Shown here: positions 1 through 9,745 of the stretch, one piece after another | Numbering within the stretch: position 1 is the stretch's first letter | Layout: every line of letters begins with the position of its first letter | Assembly (NCBI GenBank): GCA_013400115.1 | Contig: VXBP01008602.1 | Location: 129,957-193,956, forward strand | DNA length: 64,000 nucleotides | Direction of reading: 5' to 3' | Source of the DNA: Rhinopomastus cyanomelas | Taxonomy: Eukaryota; Chordata; Aves; Bucerotiformes; Rhinopomastidae | Position numbers and translations under genes: made by a program | The notes under the pieces: model-generated | The model's database searches: none | Told to the model about the DNA's origin: nothing | The model's input: the letters and a program-made list of their open reading frames with translations, nothing else

Positions 1-158
1 CTAGTCCAGTCCCCCTGCAACAGCAGGACCACCTAGACCAAGTCACACAGGAACATCTCCAGGTGGGTTTTAAATGTCTCTAGAGAAGGAGACTCCACAA
101 CCCCCCTGGGCAGCCCCTTCCAGTGCTCTGCCACCCTCACTGTCATAAAGGAAAAAGG
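1..158 (-). mobile_element. CR1 LINE, 3' part, cut by window edge
   Basis: Read on the minus strand this is the end of CR1 ORF2 plus the 3' UTR. It has the words for 'EHW..LP.GVVES' (around 85-130) and the GTCCAATC-type tail region at the left edge. The true 3' octamer tail lies outside the window. It belongs to the commonest subfamily here, with a 'GTGTGACTTGGTCTAG' signature before the tail. It faces away from the next copy at 238-717, so the pair is head to head. Confidence 0.85.
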
Positions 159-237
159 ATTCTGCTTACTCAGCTGAGGAGCAGGACTGTCTTTTGAGCT
201 GGGTGATCAGTGTAAGCTGTAATACACACTGTGCATA

Positions 238-717
238 ACTCTGGGCCCCTCAGTTCCAGAAGGACACAGAAGTGCTGGAGAAAGTCCAACCCAGAGCCAC
301 AAAGATGATGAAGGGAGCAGAACATCTGCCTTATGAGGACAGGCTGAGGTAGCTGCGTCTCTTTAGCTTGGAGGAGACTGAGGGGTGACCTCTAGAAATA
401 TGTGAATGGTGGGTGTCAGGAGGATGGAGCCAGGCTCTGCTCAGTGTCATCTAGTGATAGGATGAGGGGCAATGGGTGTAAGCTGAAGCACAGGAGGTTC
501 CACATCAATATGAGAAGGAACTTCTTCACAGTGAGGGTGATGGAGCACTGGAAGGGGCTGCCCAGGGGAGTTGTGGAGTCTCCATGTCTAGAGACATTTC
601 AAACCCACCCGGATGTGTTCCTGTGTGACTTGGCCTAGGTCATCCTGCTGTGTCAGGGGGATTGGGCTAGATGATCTTTTGTGGTCCCTTCCAATCCCTA
701 ATGTTCTGTGATTCTGT
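238..717 (+). mobile_element. CR1 LINE, 5'-truncated, ORF2 C-terminus plus 3' UTR
   Basis: The frame at 402-638 encodes the CR1 ORF2 C-terminal block, with 'GGCQEDGARLCSVSSSDRM', 'RRFHINMRRNFFTVRVMEHW' and 'LPRGVVESP'. It is followed by the 3' UTR and an ATTCTGT tail near 710. The upstream part (300-400) carries a stop in the 'LRYEDRL' region and a small deletion, so it is a dead copy. It is 5'-truncated, as most CR1 insertions are. Confidence 0.93.
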
Positions 718-3194
718 AACAGGAGATGCCCAGAGTGAAATCAAACACATATAAAACATGTGGAAAGGCTGTGAATGCAGACAGAAGGAAGACAACACAT
801 GATTCTGATTACCTTGCATCTTGAAAAAATTTGGTGTCCTGGAGAAGACTCAGGAAGCAAATGAAGCAAGTACAGTGCAACACATGACAGGCAGCAATCT
901 AATCGTACCCTTGGCTAAACTTTCTACCAAGATTCCCTTTCTAAAAGACAAATCATTTGTAGTTGAGTGTCTGGGAGATCCTGTGCTTGTAGCTAGATTG
1001 CAGTGAGCCTGGATCAGAGGGGAACTTCAGCAGTGACTATGAGAACTTGTTGAGCCACTGTTTACCCTTTCTAAGGCATCTATTGCCCTTCAATTACATG
1101 AATGGCTTCTAAATGTCTTATTTCACTAGCTGTGACAATTCACACTCCATTGTGTTGGTTTTTTATCAACAGATTTGCTTTGTTCTTGACTCTAATGTGA
1201 TCGATGCCATAAAGGATGAGGTCCTGGAGTTTTGGGCTCTTGGTTAAGGAAGAATCTTTACTGCTCATCTCCAAAACCATTTATGTGAAACATTAATAGT
1301 AAAAGGCCCTGTAGAAGAAGAAGAAGAGGGATAAAGCAGAGAAAGCATTTGATAAAAAAATAAAATTGCTGATTATATTTCCACACTTTTGGCAACGAGT
1401 TTGTCTAGCATGGCCTGTGGGTTGCATATTCTTTTAGCTCAGCATGCTCAGTGCTTCTATGTGCATTGCTCTTGTGTTGCAGAGCAAGATGCCACCCCAC
1501 TTGTGTTCCTCAGCACATCTGTCATGCATGCTGCCCTCGTGACTGATGTGTGACTCCTCCAGGTACTGTGCCCTGTGCACTTTGGGTCCATCTCAAGCTA
1601 CTTATTGCAAAAGGTCGTGGTACATTAGCAACCTCCTCCAGAAATGGAGATCTTGGGTCTCAAGAGTTGCTTACTGCAGTAAGTTTCTGTGGTAATGAAA
1701 TGCAAATCAGGAACTGCCTTGTGCTTCCATGCTCTGATAAACCTTGGTGGGGAGGCAGGTGCAGGGAGAAGTTAAAGACGTTGTTTCAGTCCTGCAGTCT
1801 CTGAAATAAATAAGTTACTTACAGGAGGTAAAGCCAAACTCTATAAAAGCTCAACTGGAGCAGTCAGCAGCTCCTGTGGTGAATCTCATTGCATTTCATA
1901 TGTGCAAATGAACAAGTGTGAAACTGTCCTTGAAGGCCTTTTGGTTGGCTAGTGTCTAGCTATTGATCTAGCAGCATCAAGCCTGCTCTTCTTGGAAGGC
2001 AGATGGGCAGTAAGATGTATGTTTTCCACTTCTATTTAAAGATATAATGACAGGTTGGTTGGACAGCTAACACAGGACACTTAGAGCCTTGAGTTTTGTC
2101 CCTGTTCCATCACAGACTTCTGGAGCTGACAGTAAGTAGCTCATTTAAGGTCAGATACTGAAGACACTGAATTTTGCTGACTGGTTCAGGGGTATCTGAG
2201 TGTCTAAATACTGCTGAATGAGTGTGAGTTTGGCTGACCCTCAGCCTGTCTGGCAGGGAGGATGCCAGCATCATCCCTAGAGGATGCCAGCATCATCCCT
2301 GGAGGGTACTGTAATGATGAATGCAGAACAAACAGCGAGGTCCTCTAGCTGTAATGAGTAAAGATGAACATTTTAATTGATAGACCAGAGTTATTATTAG
2401 TTGTTATTGCTTCTAGCCTAGCACTGCAGTTATTTTCTGCTCTCTTCCAGGCTGCTTAGATTTGCTTCATGCAGAGATGCTTCACTTGTATGTCCTGGAC
2501 CCTTTTTACTTAGCTTTGAAAACTTTTGAGCCTGCTTGCTCTGCCATTCCCATGTCTGGTTATGGGTTTTGCTCACAAGCTTGCTGTGAAGACAGCCCCT
2601 GATGCCTGTGGCAGTGCCTCTGATGTTCTGTTTCAGAGAATTATTCTGTTATGGCTTGTCTGTTGCTTGTCAGCCTTGCACAGCAGTGCTGTGGGTTTGT
2701 AAACCTTGCCCTGCTTCTGCAGGATGCTACACTAATGCTGCTGTGGGATGTCTTGAGCCTCTGAAGGTCTGTATTTTATAATTCAAATGTGGCATTCTAC
2801 CACTAAATGATCATCAGGATGTGGATGGTGTCCTATGTAGTGTCTCCTGTTTGTAAACCAGGAGTAGGTGTCATGTTTTTCAGCTGGACTATTCTGCAGC
2901 CTATCTAGTTCCTGTTGATCCCCAGTTGTATTTATATCACCAGCTTTATGCTATTTCCAGCACTTCTCACACAAGCCCACATCTTTCTGCATCATTTTGC
3001 TGCCTTCCCTTCTTCCCTTGGATGTTTGGTAGGTTGGACACCAAGGAACTGGGATTTTGGAAGGATGATGATACTTGGCTTCCTAAAAGAGTTTAAATTG
3101 GAGTGACTTTTGTAAGGGATGGAAAATGTCATAATGCTTCTGGTCACATGTCTGTATCTGCTGATGACAAGGTAACGTGGGAGGATCTGTCTGT
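718..3194. other. Non-coding DNA, no gene recognised
   Basis: Open frames here are short and carry no recognisable domain or splice-flanked exon. The only structure seen is a two-copy 22-bp duplication at 2259-2302, a short AGA-rich run near 1316-1335, and AT-rich sequence around 1340-1380. I see no RNA gene or recognisable transposon. Confidence 0.6.
2259..2302. repeat. Two-copy 22-bp tandem duplication
   Basis: The unit begins AGGATGCCAGCATCATCCCT and is followed by AG in copy 1 (2259-2280) and GG in copy 2 (2281-2302). The copies otherwise match exactly, which points to a recent duplication by slippage or unequal exchange. Confidence 0.9.
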
Positions 3195-3614
3195 AGAACA
3201 TCTTAAGTGGGCTGGAGCACCTCCACTGTGAGGACAGGTTGAGCAAGTTGGAGTTGTTCAGGCTGGAGAAGAGGAGGCTCTGAGGTGACCTCATAGCAGC
3301 TTTCCACCATGTAAAGGGGACTACAAGAAAGCTGGAGTAGGGCTTTTGACATGGGTACGTAGCGAGAGGACAAGGGGAAAGGGTTCCAGACTTGAAGAGG
3401 GGAGACTGAGGTTGGACATTACGAACAAATTCTTTACTGTGAGGATGATGAGATGCTGGAATAGGTTGCCCAAGGAAGTTGTGGCTGCCCCATCCCTGGC
3501 AGGTCAAATGGGGCCCTGAGTAACCTGATCTAGTGAAAGTATCTCTGCCTCCGCAGGGAAGTTGGAACGAGATGCTCTTTAAGGTCCCTTCCAACCCTGG
3601 TCATTCTATGATCT
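3195..3614 (+). mobile_element. CR1 LINE, older subfamily, 3' portion
   Basis: The copy runs from the 'GLEHLH.EDRL' region through 'LFRLEKRRL' and 'ERLPKEVVAAPSL' equivalents to a CCTTCCAACCCTGG-type end and a single TTCTATGAT tail at about 3604-3612. It has several frameshifts. Its 3' UTR ('GCCTCCGCAGGGAAGTTGGAA') differs from the dominant subfamily and resembles 5092-5250. The 200-codon open frame on the opposite strand (2992-3594) is only its antisense shadow. Confidence 0.88.
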
Positions 3615-4204
3615 TGCCCCATTTACAGCTAAAGCAGGACTACTAGGTGGGAATGACTGGGCTGTGTTCTAGCCACGTAGCTGCCATCTTCTGTGCTGTG
3701 GTGTGTCAGGACTTACCTGTGGCAAAGACCCCAAATCAGAACAACTGCCTTGTGTTTTGTTTCACCACCTGATCCGGGTGACACTAAAGGGGACTGTATG
3801 ATGCCCTAGTGCTCTGTGTACCGCATCAAAAGGAAGAGGGGTTTGACATCCAACTTGAAGACAATTATGACCATCTTTGGCCCTTATGTCTTCCAGGAGA
3901 AGCTAATGGAAAAGAGCAAGCTGTCATGTGTGCCTGTGGTGTGACGCTCCTCACTGCGACACATGATGCAGTAGGAAGGGCAGAGTCCATGAGCTCTAGA
4001 CCCCTGCTGCCCTCCTGCCCCCTTGAGCAAGGAGGAGAACCATCCAAAAAGGAATGGGTCATCTCATCTGACAGGCTTGGTTGTCAAGACAGTTGTGTAC
4101 AATGTGGAGCAGAGCATGTGCAGGGAAGGAAGATGCATCCTCTCCTTGCTTGTCTGATGCCAAACCCACCAGGTGTCTCAGAATCCCAGCCGTGTGGAGG
4201 CATC

Positions 4205-4312
4205 TTTGCTTTTGTGTGACTTGGTCTAGGGGATCCTGCTGTGTCAGGGGGATTGGACTAGATGATCTTTTGAGGTCCCTTCCAATCCCTCATGATTCTA
4301 TGAGTCTATGAT
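4205..4312 (+). mobile_element. CR1 LINE, very short 3' end
   Basis: Only about 108 bases remain: the last codons ('FLCDLV'-like), the 3' UTR with 'CAGGGGGATTGGACTAGATG', and a tail ATTCTATGAGTCTATGAT. It belongs to the dominant subfamily. Severe 5' truncation is typical of CR1 target-primed insertion. Confidence 0.9.
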
Positions 4313-5091
4313 AAGATGGAGCACAGCTGGGGAAGGTGATGAAAGGGAAGGCTCAGTGTGCTCTGTGTGAGATTCCTGCAGCTTTCTTGCTCACATTTCT
4401 CTTCCTAACTAGGTCATTTACAGTAACCAGGCTGGCAGGACTGGTGGCTGCAGCTGAGCCCCATGTTTTCTGAGTTTAATGAAAACAGCTTTTATTAAAA
4501 GCTGCTCTCCTGTGCAAATCTGCAGTGGAGGGTCAGGACAAACAGAACCAGCACGCCTGCAGGTGCCAGTGTATGCGCTGGGTTATCGGATGCTATCACA
4601 GGAAAACCTCATCCCTGGAACGGGGTGTTGCTGCTCTTCTTGCACTTGTGATTAAATCCGTGGCGGGGCAAGAGGACAGAACCTCAAATGTTAACAGATA
4701 ATCTGTGTTGAAATAAAAGATTAATCAAGGATCAGCTCTGGTGCACTGCTGTGATTGGGGTGAAACTGCAGAGTCCAGCTAATGACTTACGAGTTGGCTG
4801 AGACCTGAGTCTCAGGAGAGAGCACTGTTGGTTTAATGTTATTTCTTGGTCCAAATGATTAATGATCTTTCAGCCTGCAGTATTTGCTGGCTGAGTATTT
4901 GGAAGAACCAGAAAGGGAAGGAGATGAGCAAAGTACACTTGTTCTGTCTTCACTTCAGTGGAGCAGTTATTTCTGTGCCCACAACTGTCTTTATGGAAGG
5001 TACCCAACAACGACCTCAGACTGCAGTTTCTAGAAACTACCACAACACAACTAACTATTGGAAGAGAAGGGTGTGAGTGCAAACTGATGTC
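4313..5091. other. Non-coding DNA, nothing recognised
   Basis: Unique-looking sequence between two CR1 fragments. No exon-like open frame with splice signals, no RNA gene and no repeat was seen. Confidence 0.5.
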
Positions 5092-5250
5092 AGGTTGCCC
5101 AAGGAAGCTGTGGCTGCCCTATCCCTGGAAGTGTTGAAGGCCAGGTTGGCTGGGGCCCTGAGTAACCTCATCTAGTAAAGGTGTCCCTGCCTCTGCAGGA
5201 GGGTTGGAACTGGGTGGTCTTTAAGGTCCTTTCCAACCCTGGATTCTTTG
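5092..5250 (+). mobile_element. CR1 LINE 3' fragment, older subfamily
   Basis: The fragment starts in the 'LPKEAVAALSLEVLKARL' coding region and continues through the 3' UTR with 'GGAGGGTTGGAACTGGGTGG' and 'CTTTCCAACCCTGGATTCTT'. It lacks a run of octamers. It is the same 3' UTR type as 3195-3614. Confidence 0.87.
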
Positions 5251-5731
5251 CAGGCTGGTGGTTGCTTCTGAGTTGTGTGTGCAACAGCCCCCCAACAGCA
5301 TCTAGTGTGACAAAGAGCAGGAAGATGACCTTTAAAAGGTTTCTTATGGTGTCTCAACATGCATCTGTTTGCCAGAAGCTTTTTAAAATATAGGGAAAGA
5401 CTTGTGTCCTGAAAAAAGCTCCTGTTTGAAGCATCTGCTAAGTACCTTTAGGTCTGTAGGATAGCAGATCTTTGCTGAGACATGCCACTGCCCTCAAGAC
5501 ATGAGTGATCTGGTTTCAGGCAAAGGACTAGCTGCAGGTGGAACAAGATGTGGTTTTTATCCTGAACTTAAAGTTCCTATGAGGAGTCAGACATGGTGAA
5601 TCCTCTGTTTAAAATTCACCTTCTCAATCTGAATTAGCATTTAAGCCTTTGGGTTGCTGCTCTGGTGTTCTTTGAATATTCTTTGAAGAGTGGAGCCTTG
5701 TGCCCCAGGTTTGCATCATATTTACATCGTT

Positions 5732-5797
5732 TATTAGGGTGGGCAGGGGCCTTCAGAGGCCGTCAGGTCCAACCTTCCTGCTCAAGCAGGATGCAAT
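5732..5797 (-). mobile_element. Probable CR1 3'-end remnant
   Basis: On the minus strand it reads CCTGCTTGAGCAGGAAGG, GGACCTGACGGCC and then CCCTAATAA. The same words occur in the longer minus-strand CR1 at 26108-26824 ('GTCCAACTCTTCTGCTCAAG'). Only about 65 bases are alignable and there is no octamer tail, so it is less certain than the others. Confidence 0.5.
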
Positions 5798-6661
5798 TTA
5801 CTGAATTCTGTGGGATGAATCTGGGAAGGTTGCATCCAGGTGGTGTTTTCATACAACCTGTTATGTCTGGAGGCCATGCTTTCAGGGATCATGACCCTGG
5901 AGCAGTGACTGGGAGACTTTCAGAGATACTGGTGTGTTTTTGGTAGAGCTCAGGGAGTCTAGGATGCATCATTGGTGTGATGTGGTGTGCAAGTTATCTG
6001 TGACCTTAAAAATAGGATCTGTGTGCCCAGTAAACACTGCAAGCAGAGAAGCAGCTCTGAATTCTAGGCTGCTCCATAACTTTTTTAAAGATAACTCTAA
6101 GAGAGTAAAGAATACTGACAAATTCATCCAACGAAAGCAAAAAGAACCTCATGCAGGTTCCCTCCTGCTGGGCTGGGAAACTCAAGCCATACATTTATGG
6201 CTAACAGAATGAGAAAGTAGCCAAAGCTATTTCTGTCCCCTGGCCCCTGGCTGGCTGCTGCCTGTTCTCTTCTTTGCTCAGTTTTAGTTCCTGTCTCTTC
6301 AACTGCCTTTTTCCTTTGAAGTCATGAAGCCACCTTTTCTCACACCTCCCATCCCTTTGGTCAGTGTTTACCTGCTGGATACACACCGTGTTACTAGTTT
6401 GAGTTTATCAACCTTAAAGCCCAGGGATAGAAAGGAGAGCTCTGTTAGGCTCAGCCTAGGTTAGCTGCTGCCTTTCAGTTCTGATGCTTTGCCTTAACAC
6501 ATCTTTTATCTCATGGCCTCAGTGCTTTCTCTGCTTTCCCTCTCCTACAAGTGAGGAATCGGGGTGGAGGCATCAAGTCATTCCTGTAAGATCAAGGGTG
6601 TTTAAAGGTCAAGTTATGAAAACACCTTGGAGATTGCTGTGCTCTTGTTAGAACTTTGTGG

Positions 6662-7125
6662 CTATCTCTTTCCATCCCAGGAAAGGTGATTGAACAATTT
6701 GTTCTAGACACTGTCTCCAGGCACATCAAGGACAGGAGGGTCATTAGGGACAGTCAGCATGGCTTTGTCAAGGGAAAGTCATGCTTGACCAACCTGACAG
6801 CCTTTTATGAGGGCAGAACCAGGTGGATGGATGATGGTAGAGCGGTGGATTGGGTCTGTCTTGACTTCAGTCAAGCATTTGACACGGTCTCCCACAGCAT
6901 CCTCACAGCCAAACTGAGGCAGTGTGGACTGGATGATCGAGTAGCGAGATGGATCATGAACTGGCTGCAGGACAGAAGCCAGAGAGTAGTGGTCAATGGG
7001 ACAGCATCTAGTTGGAGGCCTGGATCTAGTGGAGTTCCCCGATGGTTGGTGCTGGGACCAGTCCTATTCAATCTATTCATTGACAACTTGGATGAGGGAT
7101 TAGAGAGCGCTGTCGGCAAGTTCAG
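6662..7125 (+). mobile_element. CR1 LINE internal reverse-transcriptase fragment, truncated at both ends
   Basis: One open frame encodes the CR1 reverse-transcriptase core. In order it shows 'SIPGKVIEQ', 'DSQHGFVKGKSCLTNL', motif A 'CLDFSQAFDTV', 'WIMNWLQDRSQRVVVNG' and 'VLGPVLFNLFIDNLDEG'. It breaks off after 'VGKFS', immediately before the catalytic ADD of motif C. The 3' half and tail are absent, and a 22-bp minisatellite begins at the break. Loss of the 3' end is unusual for CR1, whose copies are normally 5'-truncated, so a later deletion or rearrangement is likely. The frame is uninterrupted for about 150 codons but cannot be functional. Confidence 0.92.
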
Positions 7126-7293
7126 TTTTAGCCCATCCCTTCTGATATTTTAGCCCATCCCTTCTAATGTTTTAGCCCATCCCTTCTAATATTTAGCCCA
7201 TCCCTTCTGATATTTTAGCCCATCCCTTCTAATGTTTTAGCCCCATCCCTTCTGATATTTTAGCCCCGTCCCTTCTAATGTTTTAACCTTTCC
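7126..7293. repeat. 22-bp minisatellite, seven units plus a partial
   Basis: Units run 7126-7147, 7148-7169, 7170-7191, 7192-7212, 7213-7234, 7235-7257 and 7258-7280, then a decayed partial. Each starts TTTTAGCCCATCCCTTCT (the last two with an extra C) and ends GATA, AATG, AATA, GATA, AATG, GATA, AATG. The alternating ends suggest a two-unit, about 44-bp, higher-order repeat. The array abuts the broken CR1 reverse-transcriptase frame. Confidence 0.95.
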
Positions 7294-8883
7294 TCTGAGG
7301 CACTCAATAATTAACCAGCATTTCACACTTTGGGTTTCAAAGTCTTATGGCCAGTTGGCAAGATAAAATCAGTAGACTGGAAACACAGCTTCCCCAGGCC
7401 AAGGGAATATTTGGAGCCAAAAGACTTGGTCCTGCCACCCTTTGGCGAGGGAGCAGGGGTTGGCTAGTCTCTTGCAGACATTTTTTCACGCTGCAGAATC
7501 ACTTGCCAGAGCTGAGCTCTTTTTCCTTGGCTTCCCTTTTCATCTCTAGCCTTTCTTTTTCAGCATGGGGAAAGCAGTGTGTAACATTCCTCTTTAATCT
7601 CATCTGAACTGAACATCTGCTCTTGCTTGCCTTTGCCAGAGAAAGCTTTGGGAATCTAGGCTGTAGGGGGGAAAACCTAATTATTTAGTGTTAGAACAGT
7701 CTAACTGTGGAAAAGAGTTGCTTTTCTGCTTGTGTCACAAGGGAGAGAGAGCAAAAGCTGTGCCTAGGGTGTACAGAGGCTCTGGGCTACCTGGGCAGGC
7801 TGAGAACATCTCTGTGTTTTGTTGTAATGAGACCTTGGGGTACAAAGGCAGTTGTGTCTGATCTGTGACTTGGCAAAGCTGGAAGAGAGAAAAAAGGGGC
7901 AGTGTCCCTAAAGCTGTGAACTTCTGTGAGGCAGTGTGCTCCTCTGGACTGGGAATGCTGCTGTCTGTGCCCTGCTAGGAGGTCACCTGGCACTCAGCTC
8001 ATGGGTTCTGGCTGTCTTCAAGCTCTTTATGTAGTATTATGGGCATCTCATACCTAGAGTTACTCCATCTACATCCACACCAAGCTCAGGGATCTTTGTG
8101 CTCCCATCCCAAGCCCTTGCAGTCTTATGGCTGGAGCCAGCTGCATGTTTGTTATTAGGGTCGGTGAGGTTTTAACTTTGAGGAACAGCCTGTGGTTTAG
8201 GAGTAGCTAGACTTTGAAGTTATGGGTCCCCTAGGATGCACAGGGGCTCCTTGGCCCTAGTGCTGTGTGAAGAACAGCCCCATTCTTGAGTAGGCTTTAT
8301 CCCTCTATATGTGGTGGGGGAGATGGACACAAGGAATTTTCTGGGGAACAGGAAATTTAACTGGAGCAGGAAATAAACTGAGCTTTAAAAGTTTCACAAG
8401 TGGTTCATATGCCAAACTGTTGTCTTCTTCCAGTGGAGTACGCTTGGTGACAGAGCACAGATGATCTGGAGAGCAGCTGGGGGACATAAAGCCAAGCTCC
8501 CCACTGCTCAGTGGTAGCTGATGTGGTTCTGAAATCAATGGAGCTGCCAGCAAAGAACTTTTGCTTGGAGTGATCTGCTTTTGATGTGGTTCTGCAGGGT
8601 TGTCCATGTCACTGCAAGACTTTTCACCAGCCCAACTGTCTCCTGTGAGTGGTAACTGCAGGAATTGAGACTGATCAGAGTATCCCAGGTGGTACTGCTG
8701 ACAGTATTTCATGGGGTGTGCGGAACAAGCTGCATGTGAGAGCCTTCCAGAGAAGGAGCAAGTGCTCTTGTTTTGCTTTCTGCAGGCATTGCCAGTGAAG
8801 GCAAAATTCTTTAACCAGGTCTAGGGCTGTTCATAAACCGGTTGCTGCCTTTGCCCTGACTGAAATGTCAGTTAATACCTAAC
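7294..8883. other. Non-coding DNA, nothing recognised
   Basis: No CR1 sequence resumes after the minisatellite. The longest open frames (for example 8305-8712 on the minus strand) have no recognisable domain and no exon-like boundaries. Confidence 0.5.
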
Positions 8884-8950
8884 AAAGGGGAGTTGGGCTA
8901 GATGACCTTTAGAGATCCCTTCCAACCCAATACAATCTATGATTCTATGA
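8884..8950 (+). mobile_element. CR1 LINE, terminal 3' end only
   Basis: About 67 bases: GGGAGTTGGGCTAGATGACC, then CCCTTCCAACCC and the tail TCTATGATTCTATGAA. This is a near-minimal CR1 insertion. Confidence 0.85.
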
Positions 8951-9352
8951 AATTTGGGCATAAAAAGGAAGACAGCTCGACCTCTTGTATAAACACTACT
9001 GAATACTGTTTAAATATTTATAAAACAGAAGGGTTTAGGTGGTTGTGGATGTCAGCTCTATATGAGCAACATAAGAATCCTTCAGGTTCTTTAAAAGGTG
9101 TTGTGAGGACTCTTTTGCAGTCATGAAATCCTAAATGGGGTTCAGTGACTGTTGCTGTGTTTATTTCTAAACGCAGCTTAGTTTGTACACACTGGCTACC
9201 CTGAGATTCCGCTGTGGTTACTTTAATCTCTTTCTTTAAGAGGCAGCTGAGTTTGGCAAGCAGAGGATCTGGGATTGTTTTGTACTTTCCCTTCTCCCTA
9301 TTCATGAGTCTTTTACACTTTAGTAGGAACCTGAGGAGTTGAATGCTGCTGT

Positions 9353-9745
9353 GATCATAAAATCATAGTCATTCAGGTTGGAATGGACCCTTGAGACCAT
9401 TCAGTCCAACCAATAACTCCACTCTGCCAAGGTCACCACCAGACCAGATCTCTCAGCACCACATCTTTAAATACTTCCAGGGATGATGAACAACACCCTC
9501 CCTAAGCAGCCTGTTCCAAGCCCTGACTGTTCTTTCACTGAAGACATCTTTCCCACTGTCCAGCCTAACTCTCCCCTGGAGCCTCTTGATGAAGGTCCCT
9601 CTTGTTTTGTCACTAATGACCCCTGAAAAGAGACCAGCACCCACCTCACTGCAATGTCCTTTCAGGCAGTTGTAGAGGGAGATGAGGTCTCCCCTCAGCC
9701 TCCTCTTCCTCAGCATAAACAGCTGTCAGCCTGTGCTTCTTCTGT
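9353..9745 (-). mobile_element. CR1 LINE, ORF2 C-terminus and 3' UTR
   Basis: On the minus strand an open frame (9716 down to 9453) encodes 'RRLRGDLISLYNCLKGHC', 'VGAGLFSGVISDKTRG' and 'RTVRAWNRLLREGVV'. The 3' UTR ends in the AATCATA-type tail at 9353-9368. The 'YNxLKGHC' signature links it to the 59370-60345 and 61280-61682 copies, a subfamily distinct from the dominant one. It is truncated just upstream of 'MLRKRRL'. Confidence 0.93.

Noticed and set aside
2992..3594. 200-codon open frame on the minus strand
   Set aside because: It lies mainly antisense to a CR1 copy (3195-3614) and has no recognisable domain; the frame is a shadow.
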